From the NCBI GenBank assembly GCA_020650975.1, contig JAIPMN010000242.1, positions 1 to 64,000 of the forward strand: a stretch of DNA of 64,000 nt. Direction: 5' to 3'. A program made the position numbers and the translations under genes. This document shows positions 49,001-61,000 of the stretch, piece by piece; within the stretch, counting starts at the first letter, position 1, and every line of letters starts with the position of its first letter. The notes under the pieces are model-generated. The model was not told the DNA's origin. It did not search any database and saw only the letters and a program-made list of their open reading frames with translations. Origin of the DNA: Apostichopus californicus (lineage: Eukaryota; Echinodermata; Holothuroidea; Aspidochirotida; Stichopodidae).

Positions 49001-52000
49001 ATTGTCAGAAGTTACACATTGCTTTCAAATAACTTTCAAAAAAAATTACTTGTAAAGTGATCAGTAAACTGCTGTACATGTTACAAGTGAGTTTATTAAA
49101 TACCTTTAGTGGATAACTGGTGAAGGGCCACCTCTTGCGATTTAGCATCTTCGCTGGAGAGGACTGAGAGAAGGCTCTGAGGGCGCTCTAGCCTCAAGTT
49201 GGATGGTCTCGACGGGTAGGTGTTACAGTCCACTGTCTCCGGGTTCATTTCGTGATTTATCGGCGTCTCTCCATTCACGTGCGTGTCAAAAGAGGTGTTG
49301 ATGGATAAAACGCCAAAATCTAGCAGAGACGACGAAACAGATACAAACAATTGTCATCTTTTGGCTACTAAAGTTTTGTTGTGATACTATGGTTAAGGAC
49401 AGAACCTTATTTTATTTATACTTTGAAACATTAGAAATCAAAACTTATTTAGTTACTTGTAATATTTTATTGAAAAGTGGGTAACTCAGTAAGCTAAAGC
49501 CTGGCTTCCTCTGAGCCCCCCCCCCACCTACAAATAGCCTCTCCTGCAGGGGGGCTACTATGGTAACAAGAAACTTTCACACCATTGCTAAAATAATGAA
49601 ACACCCAGCACCAGCAGCACACCCCCCACCCCTTCTCCACCTTATTGTAAATTTGCTGTTATGTGAGTTACAAAGTGAACCAAAAGATAACAGCCTACTC
49701 ACTCATATTCTTCAGTGATGTTTTTGCCAGTGGGACATCTCCAAGCTCAGGATACGGCCACGAAAAGTCTTCATGAAGTTTCTTGATTGCGGTCACAAAA
49801 TCTTCAACTTTACCGACTCTGATACTGTACGAGCAAAACAAACAAATGCCAACTTATGTTGTAATACTGTACAAAAACTCTGCCACTGCTTCTTTGGGCT
49901 TTCAAAGACTCTGTTCCTACTCAACGATGACCTGGTCGTTTTCTTTCATCTCTTCTTTAAGAGCAATTAAGAGCAATTAAGACCGATGCCATATTATAAA
50001 ATCCTTACACATAGTTCTGATGATGAAGTGACTTCATCATACCTGTAAGCACACAATATTAAAGATATCATTTTACAAGTAAAGGAGTAACTACAAACTC
50101 TAAAAAATATAAACAAATTTCCAAAGAAGTATTTTGTGGGCTAAAAAGGGACCATATCTTTGCTCCTGTTGCCAATCAGAAGACACAGTACCTTACGTAC
50201 CGTTCAACATATTCATGACATAAGTTGCAATTGACTAGCCCCACCCTAACATCACCACATTTACAACAATATGAAAACATTATATCATTAATTTACACTT
50301 CAGCCAAAACCAAAAAAAATGTATAAAAAAGACTTCCAAACCAGATGATATATCCTGCATGATGTGTAAAAATTATTCAGCAATTTAATTTTGAGTTCCT
50401 TGTGAGCTGTAACAGATCCTGGGTCGCTCCTCTTGCATTATACAAAAGGATATTGTTATGCTGTTTTTCAAGTACCTATACACATACATGCCAACCCAAA
50501 TGACACAGCTTGGCTTCAAGAACCATCCAACCTTAAAGTTAAGCCCTTACAAGGAAAGTCCTTGGCTCTCACCTCTCTTTCCTAAGCCACTCTGTCAGTT
50601 TGAAGTCAACATGAGCAGCAAACATGCCCAAGTCCCTGATTCTTTGGTTAGAGAAGAGCTTCCGTGCATGTCTCTTTAAGATTATGTCCATGTAATACTC
50701 GTCAGCCGTTTGTTCATCTTCTTCGGGGATGGACATGGCCTGCTTTAGGCTAGGCCTGAAACAAAAAACGATCATCTGAGTTGGTGAGGGAATGTATCTG
50801 GATATGTAATTGGATGCCCAAAGGCTGAAAGTTTCATCTACTTTACCTTTCAATGTTTTTTTCAAATTCCTTTTAATGATAACAGGAAACTTTCTAACAA
50901 TAAGTTTAGTTTAGTTTAGTAGAAAAAATGGATCCAGAGGGACACTCAAGTCCCCATCAAGGTCCCTATAGGAGAGAGAAAAAAAACTGAAGACACAAAC
51001 ACTCAGACCCGATTACAATGCTTAAAGTGCTTGTCCAAAGCATTCCTAAACACATTGACACTACTTGCAAGTACAACTTTCTCAGGCAAACCGTTCCACT
51101 CATTCACAACTCTATTAGAAAAAAAGTTATGCAGAATATAAATCCTACTTTGATCCTAATTAGATCAAGTAACTGTGAAACATTTCATCCATGCTAAAAA
51201 GACGATTGCGAGAGGCATTGACTACTGACCTTTTGGGTTTAGGTCCATCGGGTTTGTCGACAGGTTTGTTAGGATTTGGATGAGGCGAGACGGGGTAATA
51301 ATAGTTGGGGTTGGGTACCGGTGGCGGAGTTCTCACGGGATCAACGTCCCCCGGCGCAATGGATCGCAGGAATCTCAAGATGTCTCGACACAACTGCCAC
51401 TCGCAGTTCTCCAAGGCGGCGTCCAACAGTAGAGTAGCATGCTGAAGAAATGAACAGAAGGAATGTCTTTGCAATCTGATGGATCGGATCACATGGATGA
51501 AATTAGGGTTATGAGTCATAACTTAAATATGATACAACAAAGTGCATGTGTTAATAAGTGTGGGATGGTTTATTACACTTCTCACAGGTACCCTAATGGA
51601 ATTATTAACTATTTACTTTCATTTAACCTGTGAACCTTTTAACACACACATACCAGTGCTATGGTCAAGAGGTGAAATGGCATTAGGAGAAATGAAACCA
51701 GACAACAAGGAAGTAGCGGGGTTGGATCACTGGCTGGCCATGAGTTATTCGTACATGAGAAACCCACAATTTGCCCAATCTGAATTTGGTCTTCCAAATT
51801 GTTAAAAACCAAAAATGAGCTAAAACTGTAAATCGGATAAGCCACCAGACTAGTTTAAGCTCCAAGCGATTCAGCTTCTCTGCTAAATAGCACAAAACTG
51901 AGCACCTTCCAGGCCCGATATTATTATAGCTTTTGACACTTCTTCTATTCGTGGGATGACGACATTTCATAAACTCCAGTGATTTGATGAGAATTTAACT

Positions 52001-55000
52001 CACATGTCTGCTAACTCTGACCGTCTCCAAGTTTTGTATGATGATGAGATAAGAGGCCGCTGTGTGGAGAGAACCACTCGACAAACATTGCTATACGGAA
52101 AAAAGACGACAACAGAAGTTAGAAATTAAATGATGAAAAAAACAAAGATATGATGTACAGATCTACGCAATGGAACAGTTCTGTTCTTATTATTATATTC
52201 TGGTTATTACTGTGTTCTTAAAAGAGCAAAGAATATATTATAGCTACTGCACTCTGCAGACATGGGTTGTTATTCCTAATTCCCCGAAATCATTGGGGCG
52301 AGGGGTGGAGTGACAAAACCCACAGTATTGTGCGAGGGGTGGAGTGGCTTAACCCACAGTATTGTGCGAGGGGTGGGGTGACAAAACCCACAATATTGTA
52401 CGAGCAGTGGAGTGACAAAACCCACAGTATTGTACATATACCATGTAATGAGAGATCTGAATCAAGTCACATCTAATACAACTCAGACAGTACACAGGGA
52501 AGAGTGCTATTAAGAGCATTCAACCTACACTTTTATACATAATCATATATCATGCATATGATTAGAAAGCTTTACCTCAAAGAGTTGTTGAGGACTGCCA
52601 ACCGAGGCAAAGAGGTACCCCCAGAGAGCTATTTCAGTCTTTCTGGCACAATGGACGACAGTTTCAAGATATTCTGGAAATTCTTGGATGAAAGCAATTA
52701 CCCTGGGCAATAGGGCATCTATGGGCATAAACAAAAGAAAGCATATCCTAATCCATACAAGCATGACTGTCTCACATCCTCATCTCCACTACAAAGACAT
52801 GGAATGGAATTTAAATGACAATATTAGTCCAATACTGTCACTTTCCCCATGAAGACAAAATGATCATAAAGAACCAAAAATACAAAAGTAAACAGTATGC
52901 AAACTGTTAATGCAATCCTCTAGATTGCAATATTGACTCATCCATTTTTACATTTGCAGAATCAAATGGCCTAGCACAAATCAAAGCAATGAATGTAAAA
53001 TTAATAATTTACTTTGTACAACCCATGCAACAACCAATGACTTCATGCATAAGAAGCACTTTTGGTTGACAAATTATTAACCAGAAAAGCCAGTGAGCTT
53101 TGTGATTCCTTGCCATACAATTTCCTCAAAATTCAAAATATCTATCTGATTAATGTAGAGCAAGTGAGTAATGTTGTCCAAGAATGTAGGTGAGAACCAG
53201 AAAAGGTTTGTAACTGTCCCATGTGGGCATCAACCATGTCATTTATCGGTAAGGATTTTATAGTATAGACTTTTAAGCCAAAAATGTTTGAACAGTCTTC
53301 CTTTGTGAAATATTGACCATTTTACCAATTTTGAGCTTGCAATCCCCTTTAATAATTGTTGAGCAATACAGGAAATTGTTTATACATTGTGAAATATTTT
53401 TGAGAAATTGGCTAATTTTTCCCACAATAAGTGAAGAAAAACAAGCAGAAAAAGATAGTACTAGCAGTGTGAAGGGCACAACCTATTGGCATATTATGAT
53501 GATTTGTAAATTAGGAAATACTGGGTAGGCTTTAATGATGTGTCTGGCCTTATGTTATAAATAGTATGTAAGGTTATATAGTACACTTTTACCTAACCAC
53601 ATAGTGGTAAATGATTACTAGGGGTAGGGTCTGATGCAAACTAAATGACCTAAATGGCCTTATGTTATGGATGGTATTTTATGCTATAGCACAAACAATT
53701 GCTGCTACTAAACAGTGGTAGATTATTAGCTGGCAAAATCACTGATGATGTAACTGACCTCAATGGCCTGACGTTATGATTACTATGTTAGGCTATAGTA
53801 CAAATCATTGATACTCTACAAAAGGTTAGTTTATTACCTGGGATAGGTTCTGATGCTGTGGCCTCCTCCTCCAAAACCTCATGCAGCATCAGCTCCAAGA
53901 CGTGAGGAAAATAAGGCAGAGACGTACAACTACTGGCAATCTGGAGGGCATGAATACCCAAACTGGAAACAAGAGAGAGAAGTTTATAACACTTCTAAAT
54001 CATTGTGCATGCCTCATATCTCTTGATGTTAAATGGACAAAACTTCTAAAAGCAAGAACATCCCTTATAACCATCCAGTGATTCATGACAATGTCATAGA
54101 TTTGTTTTGTTTAACTCTCCTCCCTAGTAACATAGCAAGTGATTATGTGTCAATTCCCACTCTCCACTTAACCCCCGCCCCCCTCCCCACTCCCTCTTAT
54201 ACCACACATAACATCTATTCTCTTTCCTAACTTGACAATGTGTTTCCAATTCTCAGTTTATCCCTTCTGATACAAAACAATTCATTCCGATGGGTGTGTG
54301 GTCATGCAATGCTCAAACTACTCTAGTATCGCAATATAATATGGATAGTATCAATTTGCCCTTGTTAACACTGTTAAAATGTTAAGCCTTTTAGCTGCAG
54401 TCCATTGTTGATACGACCAGTTATAACAGGTTCACATGTGATCATGTAAGAGTGGTGACGATTGTACCCTCTCTTCATAATCATGCTTACAGCCAACACT
54501 ACTTTCACATATTAAAAATATACCGAGCAAGAAACTGTAATTTGGTAACTTACTTTCTTCTTAACAGCTGACGAAGAATGTGATGCAAATAAACTTGTGT
54601 CTGGAGATGAAAGATGATACTGCAAGTTATATGTTTTAATTCACACAAAATGCAGCAGATAAGTCAATTTCAAGTAAAAACCTGTAGCAAAAGAAACTAT
54701 GCCTGGCCTAATTTACATATTAGATACAAGGCTGGTATTGATATCACAACAGGATCCAATGCTAATTTTGACATGGCTGCATCACTTTGAGTTATTAATT
54801 TGTGACAACAGATGGAATTCTGTGAGGAACAAATAAGGGTTGTATGATTTTATTAATGAAAGCTAGTACTTGAAAAAAATTCGAAACCAAATAACTATTT
54901 GAGAATAATGAACTTCATTAACGGTTGTAAGTAACACCATTGTCTTAGAAAGCATAAACGAAGCAGATGAATTGAATAAAAAACCAACTAAGAATTGACT

Positions 55001-58000
55001 CAGCCTTGGTTGAAGAGACCGAAAAAGAACTTGAGGAATTGAGGATGGCCAAAAAATGATGTTTGCAAGTAACATTTTCATTTCCTCTGAGTAGATGTCT
55101 CATAAATGGCATTTTTATTTCTACTTAAGAGATGTCATCTTTACGCAAAGAAGATGCTATCATCTCTTGTATCTTCACTTACTGTTCTTTCTAAAGTTGT
55201 AAATGGCAAGAATGTGCATGAATTACTACTGGACTCAAAGCCTGGAGTTAAGATGGCATCTAGGTGAATGGTGTCTGTGGCCGACCCCAACACCACTGCA
55301 TCTTCAAACAAGACCGCTGGAGAAAAAAAAAGAAAAGTTGACTCCTTGGTAAAAGGTATCTAATAGTCACCTTGAAGCATTCAACTCATAAAGATTTGAG
55401 TGCCCCTTTCTAAACAGAAGCGGCCATTCTTAATAATATTTCTTTTATAATTTGGAGAAGAAAAACAACGATTGAAGTAGATTAAAATGTCAATGAAAAG
55501 GAATTGTTGTGTTGCCAAAGTTGACTTTTCTCTGAAATCTCTAAAATTGCAACTTTCCTGAGCTTTAAAATATTCCCTTTTACCCTTCCCGCAATGCAGG
55601 GGACGGTTCTGTAGTCTTTTACAAAACAGAACCAACAAGTTATTATCCATCCAGAATACAGGCTGTTGTAACTTTGTACACCTCTAACCGTTGAAACCTT
55701 TGATGGCATCGTCGCTATCAATGACAGTATTTCTGGTCTCATTGAAGGTGATCTTAATTGCAAGATAGGAGATATTTCTTCACGTAGCTGTCTGTGTAAA
55801 GAAAACTCTACCTCCATATTTACGTTGTGTTCAATGCCTAAATCCTGACATTTTCTTGGCTTCTTGTTTCTGCCACCACTTTCTTAACATTTGAATTAAA
55901 CTGTTGACTTACCTAATGGATAAATTCTGATTTGGAATGGCAACATAATTCTCTTTGACAAAAAGCTGTGGTGTTGATTCTCTCCCTCTTGAGGAAACAG
56001 CGGTAACCAGACCTGAACAGGAGGAAGAAAACGATCGCAGAGTTGAAAGTGTACTAAAGGAGAAGCGTCGACACAGATCGTGTACCATTTACCTAATTTA
56101 TAGAGACTCTGTTCATGCTCTTCAGATTTAAACAAAGTACACTGTCTTGTCTGGTGAGAAATCAAGTCTTCCGATCATGGCCACAATGGTGGGTAGCTTT
56201 GAGAATATAGTTGAAGCTAAGGAACCCTTTTCCCAAAAAAAGCCACACATACTATTTTGGGAGTATTTATGATCATGATTTTGGGCTAGGCAGTATATCA
56301 ATTTCATCCATATCAATGTGCAGTGTATTTTTAACAGGTAATGTCATGAAAGGGTGTGAAGACTCGCGCACAAAGAAACGTCTCATGCCGGTAATCTGAC
56401 CTAGTTTCGAATGAGGTGTAACAGAAGTGTGAGACACCATCATCGATCCCAGAAAATACACACACAGCTTGCTACCGTCGGTAATTAGACACTAGTGTAC
56501 AGTAAATACACACAGCTACGGTCAATACCCACAACAAAGTGTACATAGCAGCGATGGACATCTCAGGTCTAGATAAAAGATAACAAGGTATAACGTTTCA
56601 TTACTGTCTGCATTTGGTAGTGACAAAAAACAACTTCTCTTGCAAGCAACGGAAAGTTAACTTTTTCAGAGGGTGGCACGCGGTTTGGGGCGAGTCTTTA
56701 ATGCCTTTAATCACTGGGATACATGTACTGGTATGTAAAACAACATGCATTGTCATGCCTCCCATTAGTACATGTACATCTGTGTGTAAATATCTGGGTA
56801 TGCACAGTTATTTCTTTCTTACCTTCATACCACTAGCACCACAACCCAACCAGAGGGCTTCCATAAGATGAGGTTTGTCCTTGCTAGACTTGGCTGTAGC
56901 CCACATACATTCCACGGCCGATGCCAGGACCACTGGAGCACAGAAAGACATCTGTTGATAACATTCAAATGTTCAAAAGATCTTATTATGGGATACATTT
57001 AGGAAATCTCATACATTGAATCTGCTGGCTAACAGTGTTTAAGTTTAATACAAGAAACACTTAAAAAGATATACATGCCTCAGCTGTCATGGTAATTATT
57101 GTAACTATCATTGAGACCTATTTATTTATTTCTCTCTTATGTCATATGAACCCCAAAGATATTTGTTGCTGGTATCATTGAAAATACTTTATGAAGATAT
57201 TTCACTGTTAATGCCAGTTGAAACTCTACACTGTATACAGGGCGAAAACCAATTACCTAGTTGTCTCCTGAGGGCAACTAGCCATTGATTACAGTCTTGA
57301 ATCAACACCAAAGCCTTCTCGCATAATTGTTTAAAACGATAAACCCCTGCTCATGCACACACAAGCACTTCACACCACAGTGAACCACAGTACACCACAC
57401 TGCAGGATTCAAACCAGCAATGGAACCAACAGTCAAACCTGCAATCCAACCTGCAAGTCCATAGCCTTAACCACAACACTCTCTCACACAAATGTACAGC
57501 ACTAAGTGTTATACCTCTGAGTGATTTTTCCTCCTATCTAGTTGATGATTCCCTGTGTTTGGTCTATCTCTCTGTAGCATTAGTATTCTCCCTGCCGTAT
57601 TGATGACTAAACTCTCGACATCTTTTATTTGCTTCCCCTCTGATGGTTTGGCTGTATTTTCAAAAGCAAAATGTGGGAAAGAATGAATCTGAAATGCTCC
57701 TGTATAATAAACACCTCCACAAAACAGAGAGCAAAAATTCGATCGTGTCTTGATGTGACGCAAGACTTAAAGAGGAAATGCGGTTTCAAAGACAACTGTT
57801 GTTGATCAAGTCTGTCTGCAAGGTATTAAATAGTAGAAAGGGAAAAACTATTCGCCAAATTCGGAGGTAAAAATCTGGAAATGGCAATGTATCCGCATGA
57901 CTCTTCTCATTTACTCATGTCCTGTCTCTCTGTTCACTTTATTACTCTTTAATACACTTTAATACACTTCAATACACTTTATTACACTTTCATACTCTTT

Positions 58001-61000
58001 AATGTATAGTTTGATGGATGATGAACCAGCCTTTCAAAATATAAAGAAAAGCTGGTTGTCACAAAAAGGATACCTTTTATAACAACAGTTTTGTTTACAT
58101 TAATGGGACACAATTTCAGAACAAATGCAACAAATAATAAAACAAACAAACTGACCAACCAAACGAGGAATCAATGCTTACCTGTTTCTGATCTGAGAGA
58201 GGTAAGCATCAATGAGACCATACAACTTGCACTGGGAACAAAGTTGACCAGAGATAACCCATGAATCCTCACTAAACTAGCTACTGGAGCTGCAAAAACA
58301 ATACCGACACATGCATACAAAATAAGGTATGGTATCATAACAGTATCAATAATACAATAATGATCCCTTGAAAAGTTTGCAAGTGAATACCTTGTCTGAA
58401 CAGAGGGGCAGGGGGGTAGCTGTGGCGCTTACAAGGCAGTATATTTGAAACACATGGATGCATTACAATCTATCAAAAGAACTGTCCTAGATGTGTGAAA
58501 CTGTTGGAATGTACGCCTAACTTCATGTCAGCAGATCTTGCCGCTAAACTTTGTTTCTTGTTTTCTTTGAATTATAAAGTTGCAGGAAACCTCAAAATGG
58601 ACAAATAAACTTTGCTCTATCAGATCCTTATAGATAATTAAACTTCCAGAAGTAATACCTTAGACTTTAATACACCATTCCACATTTTGCTTTCAGATTT
58701 TACCAATTTTTAAAATGTACCCGACTCTGCTATCACAAAACAGTCTGCAAACGAATGACCCACGGAATGTGGTTTCTGGACATTTCAGTGACTTTAAGAT
58801 CAAAACGAAGGCCAACGTTCTTTTTAGTTCGCATCATCGTTTCTCTCACGAGATAAGAGAATATCGTATTCGCTGATGTATAGAATTAAATCTGACGACG
58901 ACAAGACCAATTATCAGTTCTAAACTGAAGGTGGACCTTCTTGTCGACTTTATATTAGGGTACAGCAGAATTGAAAGCTGCTACTTGAAACATCAAACAT
59001 TATTCAATTTTTTTCTCCAATCTGATGATGAAGCTAAAAGAGGAAGCATTGTGGTGAGCAATGAGTAGGTGTGGTGAATGGATTTGAAAGAGAACAGAAC
59101 CAAGAAGTTAACGTAAGGCCAGGAAAAAACAACACCTCATTTACTACATTGCTAATATTCACAGTAAAACTGCCACTACTTCTCCACATATAACATCAAT
59201 ATAAATCATTTCTTAAGGCTTGGACGAGGGGTATGGGGGGGGGGGGGTTCAATTGACAAAAGGAAATAAATGAAGTTTTTGGGTGTATGATGAGTTCCAG
59301 GCAAACATTGACAAGTTCCCTGTTGCTGTAGACAAGTTCAAAAACACCAGACATCCTATCAGGCTTGAAACAGAAATTCCCCAAGAGATGTTAGTGTACA
59401 ATCACCTTGCTTATTGACACATTCAAGGGAAAGAAAGATTTAATCCCGAAGAAGATTCTAGACTTTTCAACAGAGGTTAAAAGTTGAAAGAAAACTGATT
59501 ATATAGAATGTTTGTCAGATAATGAAAGCTTCTCCTACCAGTACACAGAAGTCCCATAGAGATATGTGCAGTGAGGGAATCCCCTATTTTCAAATAGTGT
59601 TATTGAAATGTAAAATCATTCTGGAAAACTGAAAAATATTTGTACAGTGACATTTGGGGTTAGAATACACTTCCCACAAAAAGTTTGTGTACATGAGGCA
59701 ATGCATTTACCAGAAGCAATCTTCGATTTTATTCGGGGAAAATGGGTTTTTTTGAGGGGAAAGCAAGGAAAATGATAAACCTGAGGCGATGAGTAAGCCA
59801 GCATCTGATTTCAGGAAGACGGTTAAGGAAATGAGTTAGCATCACTTCCACAGCGTGGATACCGGCGTTTGCCCTTAAAACCACACAGTGTATCATACCT
59901 GTATCTACATGACCCTTGACCCCACTGCGGCTGTCGCTACTGCCGTTAGGGTAAGAGCTTGCATTGAAAACCCCAGTCAGGCATGCCAAACTGTCCAGGT
60001 ACTCACTTGCGGCCGAGTCCCGCCTCTCCATCCTGAAAATGGATATGTGACAGTCTGAACAGAAGGTGATGAGGTAGTCTTTGAACACGTTGAGTAAAAG
60101 CACGGGGAAGGGTACTTTGAGAATGAAAGCAAAGGCGTTGTCTAGATTCGACACCCTGGGGTACAACCTTATCTGTAAATGGGGGGAAACAAGAATTAAC
60201 AAATAAATAAATAGCATGAAAATAAATGAACATGAATGTGCATTTAAAGTACAACTTGTCAAGTCTCTATGCAAAAGCGCACCATTCATACTCTTGATTC
60301 ACAACTGTCAAAAAGAAAAATAGCAAAGATTTATGGAATGAAAGTTATAGAAGGCCAGACCATTTTTTTGTTATCCCAGCAGCATCTTCTTCAAAGGTAG
60401 AAGAAAAAAATATGGCAATGTTTGAACTTTTTTTGGGGGGGGGGGGGATAAGATCTCACACAAGTAAAATGATTGTCTTTCATCAAGGTTTCATTTACAG
60501 GAAAATTGTTTGTGTGGGTTTTCATTTTTTTTTTTTTTTTTCATTTCATTTTTTTTTTTCATTTCATTTCATTTTTTCATCTCATTTTTTCATCTCATTT
60601 ATTGGTCATTTCATTTACAGGAAAATTGTTTCTCACTACACTACACTTATAACTTGTTGATACCAAGGAATAGTTATCAAATGCTAATATACCTTCCAGT
60701 TACCTTGAACATGCTTCTTTTCTTTGCCTTTATTTCTTCCAATATTTCCTTCTTTCTTATATTCTTTTTTAGTTTTTGTTTGATAGGGGTACAAATAGGG
60801 TGTATAATGCTCTCTACACGTGGTCGTAAATGCTTGATGAATTTGTATCATGGTGTTGTTACAATTCACTTTTATTTCTACATTGTTTTTCCCTTCAGGA
60901 ATCACTTTCCTGTCAAAACTCCCAACCTATCCTTATTACCTTATCACTTTGGATGACACTAGCCATTCCTCTCCACGTGTCCTCGTAACTAGGGCCTTTA

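Larger units (their letters stand above)
52004..55316 (-). other. RIC1 domain core
   Basis: The exons from 55316 down to 52004 encode the helical RIC1 domain that follows the WD40 part: [80 protein letters not shown] and [12 protein letters not shown]. These follow the human protein closely and without gaps at the exon joins, so this is the best conserved part of the gene and there is no sign of decay. Confidence 0.9.

Noticed and set aside
51160-51229. Extension of RIC1 exon 51441-51230 past AAAAG/GTCAGT
   Set aside because: The extra residues run into a stop beside a LINE fragment; the donor at 51230 joins in phase to exon 50755.
59782-59898. Longer version of the RIC1 exon 60172-59899, kept open in frame to a second donor
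   Set aside because: The residues do not resemble RIC1, and the GATACAG/GTATGA donor joins in phase to exon 58289, whose product matches the family ([12 protein letters not shown]).
60412-60956. Phe-rich plus-strand open frames
   Set aside because: They come from a T-rich low-complexity tract in a RIC1 intron.
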